Source of the DNA: a virus
Virus record (IMG/VR): IMGVR_UViG_3300044953_000267
Coordinates: 1 to 62,568 of that record
Reading direction: 5' to 3' (one strand)
DNA length: 62,568 nucleotides
Shown: positions 16,119 to 25,500 of the stretch, piece by piece
Layout of the letters: each line of letters starts with the position of its first letter
How positions within the stretch are numbered: position 1 is the first letter of the stretch
Translations under genes and position numbers: made by a program
Notes under the pieces: model-generated
What the model was told of the DNA's origin: nothing
The model's input: only the letters and a program-made list of their open reading frames with translations
The model's database searches: none

Positions 16119-16988
16119 TTAAGACAATTGTGTTTTTATTTCTTTTATCAACTCATATGACAATAAAAGAACCATGATTTGATTATCTTTTATATTTCTT
16201 GAAGGTTTAACTTTGTTGAGTTGCTTTATCGTTTCATTAATTTTAATCTTCATAACATCAGAATCTATTTTTTCCAACAAAGTATTCAATTCATTCTTGA
16301 TAGTTTCTACTTCAGTAGATACCATACTATTTAATGAATTAATATTAGTTATATTATTTATAAACTCTCTCAATAAACGCTTTTGATTACTATCAAGTTC
16401 TTGATATTTTTCATTTAAACTATCAACCATTATCTTATATGATAATAATCTAATATCTTCACTTTGTTTTTTATAGGTAGCAATCAATTCATCTGTGGAT
16501 TCAACAATTTTCTTCTTATTGCCACATAAATTTTCAGAAATACAGTTACGAGCTTGAACGATTTCTTTTACATCAAATTTTGTTTTATTATTTACATAAT
16601 CTTCAAATAATTTATATATAGATGCAAACAATCTATAATTTTTTAAATTTGATTTTAATAATGCATCGGCAGAATATACACTATTAATTTCCTTTATTAA
16701 ATTATATTTTTGTTCTACTAAAGTTTTGTTATTTATTTTTTCTCGTTGTTTGAGTGCGATTGTTATATATTTTTCGGCATGAGTTTCATCTTTGGCTCTT
16801 TCATTTACCAAAAAATTATATAATTGCCATTCACGTCCCAAATCTGTATTGGGAGAAAAATATTTAAAAAGAAGATTTTTTGCTGGAGAATTTTCATTTC
16901 CAGACAAAATATCTGAAGTCACTTGTCTCGTAAGCAATTCAAACAATAATCCAGTATTTTTAAACTTAGAATGTTTTGCTTTATGCAT
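16119..16988 (-). CDS. Conserved helical head-region protein
   Basis: 289 residues, nearly all helix. HSKFKNTGLLFELLTRQVTS lies at the N-terminus and several heptad-like stretches follow. I recall proteins starting with this KYKNTGLLFELL-type motif next to portal genes in aquatic T4-like phages, but know no function. It lies directly downstream of gp20 and two bases before the Lys-rich gene, so a capsid-assembly role is inferred from context. Confidence 0.65.
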   Translation of the reverse strand: MHKAKHSKFKNTGLLFELLTRQVTSDILSGNENSPAKNLLFKYFSPNTDLGREWQLYNFLVNERAKDETHAEKYITIALKQREKINNKTLVEQKYNLIKEINSVYSADALLKSNLKNYRLFASIYKLFEDYVNNKTKFDVKEIVQARNCISENLCGNKKKIVESTDELIATYKKQSEDIRLLSYKIMVDSLNEKYQELDSNQKRLLREFINNITNINSLNSMVSTEVETIKNELNTLLEKIDSDVMKIKINETIKQLNKVKPSRNIKDNQIMVLLLSYELIKEIKTQLS

Positions 16989-17035
16989 AATAATAGTCTA
17001 TTCCGTTAAAATATAAATATAATAAAAATGTGTAA

Positions 17036-17056
17036 AAATCATTTAAAAATGATATT
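17036..17056 (-). terminator. Weak possible terminator after portal gene
   Basis: On the minus strand an ATCATTT/AAATGAT stem with a very short loop is followed by TTTTTACACATTTTT. It sits just after the gp20 stop at 17066, in the 77-base gap before the next gene. The all-AT stem makes it weak. Confidence 0.35.
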
Positions 17057-17065
17057 CTCACAAAT

Positions 17066-18937
17066 TTACTCTATAATATTAGATTCATCTAAAAATGATT
17101 TGGGTGTTTCTACATTTTCAGTTATAATTTTTTTATCTTTTACATTCAAATACGTATTTAAGTGTTCAAAATTTAAAGGTCCGTTTGAAAATTTATGAGA
17201 AATTGGATTTTCAGTGGTAGTTTTGTTGGCTTTTCTAGTATTCTCAATATTTCCTAAAGGATCTTCTCCAAAAAGATAATCACTTGCTTTTTTACGCCCT
17301 GTTTGATCTCTCTTTTTTTCAGCAATTGGTTTTGGAGTTTCAGTTTCTCCTGCTGTTTTCTCTCCTTCTGGTGGAGTTCCCGTTTCACCACCTGTTTCTG
17401 GACCACTAGAAGCACCACCACCAGTTTCTTCATCTGGTTTTATTTTGTTATAAGGTTTTGCGGGATCAATACCTTCATCTTCTATTTGTTTTACTCTGTA
17501 ATTTTGTTTAGTATCATCAATAATGTCATTAGTTACAACTAATATATCATCATCACTCATATGGAACACATTTTCATATATCCATTTACGACTAAACATC
17601 TTACTTTCTAACATATCCTTAGAAAGACTGACTTTTTCTTGCCATACACTTACTTTTTCTTTTTCAAATATTGTTGATGGATTAGTCAAACTAATATCAA
17701 AATTGACTAATTCAGCATCTCTATATCCTTGAGAATATAAATGAACAATAGCAATCTTCTTTAATTCATTTACAATAAATTTTTGAACACGATGTACAGT
17801 TCTTGCAAAACGAACATCTTCTTGTGCTAATGTAGCTTTGCCACTTAAATCTTCTTCATATCCCAAGAATGCTTTTGGTATCTTAAGTGCTGCCATCATC
17901 TTGTTACGAAGATATTCAATATCATCAATTCCTGTAAATTCCATGCCGCTTAGTGGTTCTATGCTTGTGCCACTATCACTTCCACGAACAGGTAAATAAA
18001 AATCTTCAACCATGTTTTGAAGATTGAATCTTAAATTATAATCACCTGTTGTTTCATCAATATACGGTACTTTCTTCGTCTTGTTCATCAATCTTTCCAT
18101 GTATTGATCAACTTCATTAGGAGGAATATTACCAATATCAATCTTAAATATGCGTTTTTCGGGTGCTCTCATGATGCGATGTATCAACATAGCATCTTCC
18201 ATCAAACTTACTTGCTTCCATACTCTTCTACCACCCTCAATTATACTCTTACCGTATGGTAAGAAATTACTATCACTCAATAATCTAAAATGAGCAACTT
18301 CATAACTTTCTAATTCTTCAATTTTTCCTCCTTCAGGAAGATTAACTTGAAATTTTACATAATTTTTATTATTTAAATCACTATTTTCAACACGAGTTAC
18401 ATTATAACTACTTATTGGTTCAATCATGTATACCCCAAACTCAGGACTAATATATAATTTTAAATAAAAATCTCCATACTTGACCAAATTACGAGTCCAA
18501 CTCCAAAGATTAAACTCAATATTTAAAATATCATAGTATAAATTGTATAATATTTGTTTTATATTATCATTTTCACTTTTTACGGTCAACATTTCTCCCA
18601 TTTCATTATTAGTTAAACATTCATCTGCATAAATGTCTAAAGCAGAACTAATAATTGGATCCATATCCATCGTATCATAGTCTTTAAATAATTCGATACG
18701 ACTACTTTGATAACTTAAAGTAAAATCTCGACTATATTGATTATATGCACTAGTACGTATTCTATTGAATCTGTCTCTTAGAGTATTTCTATCAGTAGCA
18801 TAAGACAATTCATCTGTATCAATTATTTTTAATTTCTTACCGCCGATATTACGGACAATTACATCAGTGCTAAATAAGCGTTTTAACTTTGAAAAAAGTG
18901 AACGTTGTTTAAGCTCTTTAAATTCATCATTTGGCAT
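17066..18937 (-). CDS. 20: Portal protein gp20
   Basis: 623 residues (T4 gp20 is 524). It carries portal hallmarks: DYDTMDMDPIISSALDIYAD (about 103-122), YDILNIEFNLWSWTRNLVKY, YGDFYLKLYISPEFG, GKSIIEGGRRVWKQVSLMED, APEKRIFKIDIGNIPPNEVD and RNKMMAALKIPKAFLGYEED. The dodecameric portal nucleates the prohead and is the channel for DNA packaging by the terminase encoded just upstream. The C-terminus is extended by a Gly/Glu/Thr-rich, probably disordered segment (about 495-560). Confidence 0.95.
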   Translation of the reverse strand: MPNDEFKELKQRSLFSKLKRLFSTDVIVRNIGGKKLKIIDTDELSYATDRNTLRDRFNRIRTSAYNQYSRDFTLSYQSSRIELFKDYDTMDMDPIISSALDIYADECLTNNEMGEMLTVKSENDNIKQILYNLYYDILNIEFNLWSWTRNLVKYGDFYLKLYISPEFGVYMIEPISSYNVTRVENSDLNNKNYVKFQVNLPEGGKIEELESYEVAHFRLLSDSNFLPYGKSIIEGGRRVWKQVSLMEDAMLIHRIMRAPEKRIFKIDIGNIPPNEVDQYMERLMNKTKKVPYIDETTGDYNLRFNLQNMVEDFYLPVRGSDSGTSIEPLSGMEFTGIDDIEYLRNKMMAALKIPKAFLGYEEDLSGKATLAQEDVRFARTVHRVQKFIVNELKKIAIVHLYSQGYRDAELVNFDISLTNPSTIFEKEKVSVWQEKVSLSKDMLESKMFSRKWIYENVFHMSDDDILVVTNDIIDDTKQNYRVKQIEDEGIDPAKPYNKIKPDEETGGGASSGPETGGETGTPPEGEKTAGETETPKPIAEKKRDQTGRKKASDYLFGEDPLGNIENTRKANKTTTENPISHKFSNGPLNFEHLNTYLNVKDKKIITENVETPKSFLDESNIIE

Positions 18938-18950
18938 ATAGATATATATA

Positions 18951-20135
18951 TTAAAGTAACCAAGTTAAATTTTCTTTTTTATTACTTCCCAAATTCATTT
19001 GCCATGCTTCATGTGCTTCTAAATTATTTGGTTTGTACACTGCTTCTGAAGCTCCGGTTCTATTAATTCCACTTAATAAAGATTTATTTAAGTCGATTCC
19101 TTGTTGACGCAACTTTAATGCAGTATCTCTGACCCACAATCCTATTCCAAATGACATAACTAAATCGTCATGATGATTTGGCATAGCTTCAGGTTTATTA
19201 CCATTCCATATAAATGTGCTTAATTCGTTCATTAAACGAACTGAACGAACTTCAATACTACGTTCTCTAAAATACATTTCCATTCTAGATACCAATAATG
19301 GTCTTGTTTTCATCGTAGTTGTAAACCCCGGAACCATTTTCTTTTCTTCTCTATAGTATTTGTTACTCAATTGTCTTTCAACGTCTACATATTGAAGATC
19401 TGCGCTGCTATAAAATGTATTTGGATACTGTCTGTCAATAATTTGTTGTAATACTGCCCATCCAATGTTTGCATTTTCTACAACCAACAATGCATTGTTA
19501 TATTCGGTTGCCGCTCCTACCAAAAAGTTACCATAATCTTTAGTTCCTATTTGTCCTTGATATTCAGCAACTTGAGTAAAGCTTTCAACGTCAATTACGT
19601 GAAATGCACTATAATCTGAACTATCACCACGAGCTACGTCAGCACTAATTATATAGTTACGAGTATAGTCTGGATATTCCCAAATCCAATATCCTTTATC
19701 TATTCCTCTCATTTCAATTGGATCTTTTACTTTTTCTGCTTTATAAAATTCTATTGTTGGAATTTCAATAACAGTATTACCGGTTGTTGTAAAATCACAA
19801 TTATGTGATACAATACCATCTACATAGAATAAGTTTCCTCCAGCAACATTAACTATATCATATAATTCTATCTGGGAATTTATAATCTTCTTTGCTTTTA
19901 CAAATGTTAAAATTGAGTTTTCACTATCTATTTCATCTCCAATATTTAATAATTCCGCAGCTATTTCTTTTTCTTTTTGTATGAATTTATGTTCTTTTGA
20001 ACATTTAATAATTTTATTGTTTGATAACAATATTTCAACATAAGAATCTTTAATGACTTTTCTTAAACCAGAGAACGATTGATATCCACTTGGAGTTAAA
20101 ATTTTGTATTTATTGTTATTTTTTAAAGAAATCAT
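18951..20135 (-). CDS. 17: C-terminal half of a split-intein large terminase: C-intein plus TerL nuclease domain
   Basis: 394 residues. Residues 1-112 are a C-intein that carries intein block B (IIKCSKEHKF), block F (LYDIVNVAGGNLFYVDG) and the splice end IVSHN, followed by Cys+1 at 113. The extein from CDFTTTGNTVIEI onward is the second part of gp17, with its RNase H-like nuclease: ISADVARGDSSDYSAFHVID (first Asp), LLVVENANIGW (Glu) and PNHHDDLVMSFGIGLW (third acidic site). N-terminal MISLKNNNKYKILTPSGYQS resembles the start of the AceL-TerL C-intein, where block B also lies in the C-half. The start overlaps the endonuclease stop (ATGA), so translation is coupled. The expected spliced TerL is 246 + 282 = 528 residues. 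Confidence 0.92.
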   Translation of the reverse strand: MISLKNNNKYKILTPSGYQSFSGLRKVIKDSYVEILLSNNKIIKCSKEHKFIQKEKEIAAELLNIGDEIDSENSILTFVKAKKIINSQIELYDIVNVAGGNLFYVDGIVSHNCDFTTTGNTVIEIPTIEFYKAEKVKDPIEMRGIDKGYWIWEYPDYTRNYIISADVARGDSSDYSAFHVIDVESFTQVAEYQGQIGTKDYGNFLVGAATEYNNALLVVENANIGWAVLQQIIDRQYPNTFYSSADLQYVDVERQLSNKYYREEKKMVPGFTTTMKTRPLLVSRMEMYFRERSIEVRSVRLMNELSTFIWNGNKPEAMPNHHDDLVMSFGIGLWVRDTALKLRQQGIDLNKSLLSGINRTGASEAVYKPNNLEAHEAWQMNLGSNKKENLTWLL

Positions 20136-20872
20136 ATTTTTATTCTTATGAATTTACATTTTAGATGGTTTTTAATTTCAATTTGTCGTATTTTATCTTT
20201 TTTTAAATACTTTGGATTGTTATGACGATTTTCATCTATTTCTAATACAACATTTTTTATTGGATCGTAGGCATCTAAAAAATATCCTAACTCTTTTATA
20301 TAAAATTCTCCTCCGTTTTCAGCATGTATAAAATTATATCCGTATTTTTTTCCATAATTTTCAATTATGGATATTGCATTTTTATTATATCTAGGAACTA
20401 TTTGATTACCAATTTTTGATTCTAAATGTTTTAATGTAGATATTCTCTGTTTTCTTTTTGTTTCTATTGAATGTGTTTTTCCCTCCCATGTATTATGATA
20501 TGAAGGACATTTTCTACAAAAAGAAGTCCATACATACTTTTTTCCACATTCACATTTTAATTTATTAATATCACTATTATATTCAATTAAAAATTTTACT
20601 CGATATTTAAAATTATAAGAACCTTTCCACGTTTTTTGTTTTTTTAATATCAATTCTAAAATTTTTGTATGATCATAAATAGATAAATATAGTATTGGAT
20701 TTTTCTTTATTAATATTCTATTTTTTCCTTTTCCGTATAAATGCTTATATAAGTCGTTTTTTTTCAATTCACTAATTGTTTCTGATAATGTATATCTATC
20801 AGTAATCGAATTAAGATTAGTTTTTATCTTCTCCCATCCTCGTTTAACATTAACACTCACTTTTGCATTCAT
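20132..20872 (-). CDS. Vsr-like homing endonuclease between the two terminase/intein halves
   Basis: 246 residues, free-standing. The middle has a zinc-binding pattern (CECGKKYVW..FCRKCPSYH, about 120-141). The C-terminal domain (about 165-246) reads GGEFYI, YFLDAYDPIKNVVLEIDENR, a His directly after, then KKDKIRQIEIKNHLKCKFIR. This spacing of E, D, ExD/E, H and D fits the Vsr-like EDxHD endonucleases described with fractured genes and split inteins. It starts 23 bases inside the N-terminase gene in another frame and ends with an ATGA overlap onto the C-half, so all three cistrons are coupled. It is expected to cut intein-less terminase genes and spread the insert. Confidence 0.85.
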   Translation of the reverse strand: MNAKVSVNVKRGWEKIKTNLNSITDRYTLSETISELKKNDLYKHLYGKGKNRILIKKNPILYLSIYDHTKILELILKKQKTWKGSYNFKYRVKFLIEYNSDINKLKCECGKKYVWTSFCRKCPSYHNTWEGKTHSIETKRKQRISTLKHLESKIGNQIVPRYNKNAISIIENYGKKYGYNFIHAENGGEFYIKELGYFLDAYDPIKNVVLEIDENRHNNPKYLKKDKIRQIEIKNHLKCKFIRIKI

Positions 20873-21704
20873 GTATATACATATTATAGAATTCTTCCAA
20901 TGTTATAAATTTTTTCTCATTCGTTTCTGTGTTTAGAACTGAAATTTTTGACTGTCCCCATAAACAATCACATTCTTGTGCGGATCCTTTTACTCCACTT
21001 AATGCGGTTTGTTCATCTCTCCACTTTTGATTTCTTTCTGGATGTAAGTGCCAAGGCAATTTAATTGTATTAAATTTATTTCTTTTTGCTTCAGCATCAA
21101 CCCATGTTTTATAAAAGAAATTACCAACTCCATTTGGAGTACTCAATATAATTGCACGACCACCTGTACTTAGTGTGTATTGTGCAGAAAGCCATATTTC
21201 TTCAATATTATCAATAAAAGCAGCTTCGTCTATTATTAACAATGAAAGTGCAGCAGAACGACCAGCAGTACCCGCACTACTTTCTGCTTTAATAGTTGCC
21301 CCATTCTTTAATATTAAGGAAAGACGATTATTTTCAGCAAATGGAACTTTTAACCAAGATGGTAAATTATCATTTGCAAAACGAACACGAGTCACTATTT
21401 CTTTACTGGTTTCTTGTGTAATACTAATACAACGAATATTTTTATCTGTATGAAACACCATCATCCATAAACTATATGCCGCTACTAATGTACTAATACC
21501 CATTTGACGAGCTTTTAATATAATATTAAAATCATGTTCAACAATACCAGTTAATGCTTCTTCTTGAAATGGATATAAATCAAAATTAATTGTACCACGA
21601 ATAGGATGTTGAATCTTGACATATTTCTTCATGAAATATATCGGATCTTTTAAACATTTTTTATACTCTTCCTTAATTATTTCTTTTAATGTTTTTTCAG
21701 ACAT
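20850..21704 (-). CDS. 17: N-terminal half of a split-intein large terminase: TerL ATPase domain plus N-intein
   Basis: 284 residues. Residues 1-246 are the gp17 ATPase with Walker A-like KARQMGISTLVAAYSLW and Walker B LSLLIIDEAAFID, followed by LSTPNGVGNFFYKTW (coupling motif) and ending SGVKGSAQECD. Residue 247 begins a 38-residue N-intein with Cys1 (CLWGQSKISVLNTETNEK, intein block A) running to the stop. This is far shorter than the usual ~90-100 residue N-inteins, since block B is in the other half. The junction ECD/CDF places the insertion in the ATPase-nuclease linker region where T4-like TerL has a CxF motif. Its start overlaps the upstream gene by 8 bases. Confidence 0.93.
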   Translation of the reverse strand: MSEKTLKEIIKEEYKKCLKDPIYFMKKYVKIQHPIRGTINFDLYPFQEEALTGIVEHDFNIILKARQMGISTLVAAYSLWMMVFHTDKNIRCISITQETSKEIVTRVRFANDNLPSWLKVPFAENNRLSLILKNGATIKAESSAGTAGRSAALSLLIIDEAAFIDNIEEIWLSAQYTLSTGGRAIILSTPNGVGNFFYKTWVDAEAKRNKFNTIKLPWHLHPERNQKWRDEQTALSGVKGSAQECDCLWGQSKISVLNTETNEKKFITLEEFYNMYIHECKSEC

Positions 21705-22377
21705 TATTTTCCTTATCTTTTATTTTTCGAATAACAATATCTTTAATATTTTTTTCAACACTTTTATCGTATTTATTGTGCTCCAATTCTGTATTTGCTA
21801 AAGTTATAAGATTATTAATACGATCCAAATCTTTTTTTAAATCCGCTAATACAATTTCACGACGATCTGTATCATCAAGCCAAGTTTCTTTACTTCCATC
21901 TTCATTGAAGAATTGTAAAGTTTTAGAAGATGCATAATACTTCTCTAAATACTCAATACTTTCAGTAATTTTTTGTTTGAAATCTATAAGTTGAGTCAAC
22001 TCATTATTTACAGTCTTATATTTTTCATAATCTTGAAAGTATCCTTTTTGTCTCAAAGTTCCTTCAAATTCAATATTACATTCATAACAACGTTGAGTTT
22101 TAGGATATGTTTTTTCGTCCAAATAATTACCCCACTTCATATCTGCGTTACAAATAGTACAACGTGGTTCCAAAATAAACTGTGCTTTTTTACTAACACG
22201 ATGTTTATATCCATTCTTTTTTACCCATTTAACTCCATTATTATCTTCCCATTCTTCTCCCTCTTTTCGACTTCGTAACGCTACATTTTCGTCATAACCA
22301 ACTTGTACGAATGGACGCTCTCCGCTTAAATAATCACGAACTATACTAAGATTGCTTTTACCAGTGGCTTTTTTCAT
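21697..22377 (-). CDS. Probable small terminase-position protein with zinc finger and coiled coil
   Basis: 226 residues. The N-terminus has KSNLSIVRDYLSGERPFVQV, a GVKWVKKNGYKHR basic strand, and a zinc-binding pair CTIC (about 74-77) and CYEC (about 97-100). A long coiled-coil C-terminal half follows. It directly precedes and overlaps the terminase ATPase gene, the place of gp16 in T4, where the small subunit binds DNA and starts packaging. I recall related proteins upstream of gp17 in aquatic T4-like phages. Sequence similarity to T4 gp16 itself is not obvious, so the subunit role is inferred. Confidence 0.6.
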   Translation of the reverse strand: MKKATGKSNLSIVRDYLSGERPFVQVGYDENVALRSRKEGEEWEDNNGVKWVKKNGYKHRVSKKAQFILEPRCTICNADMKWGNYLDEKTYPKTQRCYECNIEFEGTLRQKGYFQDYEKYKTVNNELTQLIDFKQKITESIEYLEKYYASSKTLQFFNEDGSKETWLDDTDRREIVLADLKKDLDRINNLITLANTELEHNKYDKSVEKNIKDIVIRKIKDKENNV

Positions 22378-22465
22378 AAATAATTATAACAATTTATATT
22401 AAATATATGTCGAATTTCATTAACGTTTTTATTTTTCTATATACTGTATATCTATAAATATAATA

Positions 22466-22501
22466 AAATAAAAACCCTGTCAGATTTATTCTGAAAGGGT
22501 T
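22466..22501 (-). terminator. Rho-independent terminator after the sheath gene
   Basis: Stem aaccct/agggtt plus tcaga/tctga with a one-base mismatch (22473-22501). On the minus strand it is followed by TTTTATTTTATT. It lies 20 bases past the gp18 stop. Confidence 0.85.
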
Positions 22502-22520
22502 GTGAATTAATATACTTTAA

Positions 22521-25500
22521 TTACGCACCGGGAAATTGAGCACCTGTTGGCAAGATGTTAAAGTCAAGTACGATAAATTCAGCAGTCTTAGCTGGTTGAA
22601 GATAGATTTGTCCATAAAGAATGTTTCTATCAATCAAATCAGGCGTATTATTTTGGTCATCCATCTTAACTTGGAAGGCATACAAACCACTGCGTTGTTG
22701 TACACTTTCAAGATATGGATTAACAATACCTAAGAAACGATTTCTTGTAGCTGCGACATTTTGTTCAAATACCAAGAACTTACTGCTACTTGCAATAAAT
22801 TTCTTGAGTGCAATCAACAAGCGACGAACATTAATACGATCCAATGCACTTGCCTTGAATTGTAATGTTTTTTGACCCCATACACAAATTCCTTGACCGG
22901 GGAATGCAGCTATTGGATTAACTCTTCCTTCATAGAGAGTATCTCTTTCAGCATGAGTCAATCTGTCAAGTACTTGAACTGCTTGTGGAATTCCACCACG
23001 ATTCAATCCGGCAGGAGCAAACCATTCAGCACTTGCATTATCATTTGCTGCGTATACAGATGGCATGATAATTGAAGGAGGAACACTTACAATCTTGTTC
23101 AAATTAGTATCAAGAATCTTGACCCAAGGATAATATGTTCCTACATAGTTACTATCAACCGTCGATACATCATTGACAGCAGCATCAATTAATCCAACTG
23201 TTTGATTGCTACGAGGAAATACGATGTTATCCATGATATAGAAACAGTCTCCACGAGATTCGCACATATCGGTTACTAATTGTGCAACATAACTATGTTG
23301 ACTGTGGAAAATACCCGGAGTAACAATTAAGTTTATATCGAATTCATCCGCATTTCCAAGAGCACCAACACATTGTTTGTAAGCAATACTACCTGCACTA
23401 TTAATATTAACACAATTTAATCCTTGTGTATTTCCTGCGGTAATATCACTTCCAACATTGATTGGAACTGCTGGTGATTGACCATCAAAGCCACCTTGGA
23501 ATCCTAGTACAAATTTGCGCATCTTAACATAATTTGTTTCATTTGCTGCATCATATGTACTTGGAATACTTCCACTGGTTGCTGCTGGTAACAAAGATCC
23601 AGTTGTGCTAAATTCACCAATTGTTACATCTTCCAAATTGAAGTCTTCATTAACTCCATTACTGTCAGATGCTCCAAATGCTGGAAGTGGTGCGAAATAT
23701 TGCAACGTATCTGCGGCAACAGTTACACCAGTACTTGCAGTTGGATATAATGCAGCTAATTCATCATCAGCACCTAATGGAATATCACCGAATATTGTAC
23801 CAGACGGATACTTACCCGGAGCTTGACCATAAATACTTGCTTTAGAGTATTTTACTTTTGGAACATATGATGTTAGTGAACTTCCAATTGGAGTTGAATA
23901 TGCTTTGAATCCATAAGGAACTGCACTGACTGGATAAGCAATATCACTCATTTCAATGCGAACATATTTACTCAAGTTTGAATATGTTCCGAACTCAATA
24001 ATCTTACCTGCATAGGTAATATAATTGTATCTATCACCAATACGACGTGCAATAAAGTTTGCACTGTCAGGATCAAGAGTCAAGTTTTGGAAAATTTCCA
24101 AATACTTAGGTTTTTTGTCTGTATCACTATAGTCACGAACTGCCAATGTAAAGCTGCCCCAGTCACTTCCAGCAACTGTTCCTGCTAATTTTACATTGCC
24201 AATTTCAATCTTATACTTATTATTGGTACTTGTTCCATCTGAAAGAGTATGAACTTTAAACAATTGGAACTTAGTTGATGTAGTTGAACTACCATCGGCA
24301 CTCCAAGGAGCAATTTTTTGACTTGTTACCCAAGGAGTTGTAGCATTTGTTAATGCAAACGCACAATCACCGGCATTCAAGTTAGTTGAATAACTATCAG
24401 TAAATGTCAAAGGTTCACCAGTAGACACAGATCCTGATGGTAATGCTGCTCCAACTAATCTCCACCCATCACTTGTAGAAGTATAATTTGCAGCAACTCT
24501 CTTCAAGCTACTTTCAAAGAATTTATACAAATAAGCAGCTTCAATCTTAGTTCCACTGACTTGTTTTGCTGGATCTCCAGCAGTTGGATCAGTACCAAAT
24601 ACATTTGAAATATATTTAGAACTTGCTGGATCAATTGAGAAGTCATAGGTGCCGACAGTCGAACCATTTGATTTAAGATTCAATTTGAAATTCAAATTGT
24701 CATAATCAAAACTTCCACTATATACTCCACTTGTAGCAGAAGCAGTAATTAATGTACTTCCGCTAAATCCGGGAGCATTAAAACTACTATCCAATGACGC
24801 ATATTGGGTATCTGCCAATACTGCTAATACAAGAGGTAAACGAGCACTACTTGTATTTGGGCTACAAGGATCAGCAGATGGTGTATAACCTGCTGTAAAT
24901 GACCCGTTTAAGTTACCAAACGATCCACTAACTACACCAGAAATAATAATTTTTACTCCGCAACCATTAGTATCTCTTTGTGCTTTGAATGATCCGCTAA
25001 CTAACTTAATTGAAGAACCATCTGTGCTGATACCTTGATCCAAATTGACAATAGTCACCGAAAGACCAAATGAACCACTTACTCCAGCACCGGTAATACC
25101 ACCAACTTCAGTTAATGCTTGCAACAATTTTTGTTGAGAAGTATAATTATTATTTCCTTGTATACTACTAGATACATAGTTAATGGCTGATCCGATTGTT
25201 TGTGCAGCATTGAATGCAAATGTAAATTGTTGTCCGTAATATAATAAACTTCCACTTGGAGAAGTTACTGTTAAGTCAGTATCATCTGCGGCTACGGATT
25301 GAAATTTACCGACAAATGAACTTCCACTAGTAAATACTAAAGATCCTGCGCTTACAGCACTATTTGATCCGGTCGTATAAGTAAGTGTTTCAGCTAAACT
25401 TGATGTAGTAGTAGCATCAAAAAGCAAATATGAACTTCCACTATTCAAAGCACCTGCTGAATTGCTTCTACCCCACGTTCCGGGTTCAGCATAAAGTACA

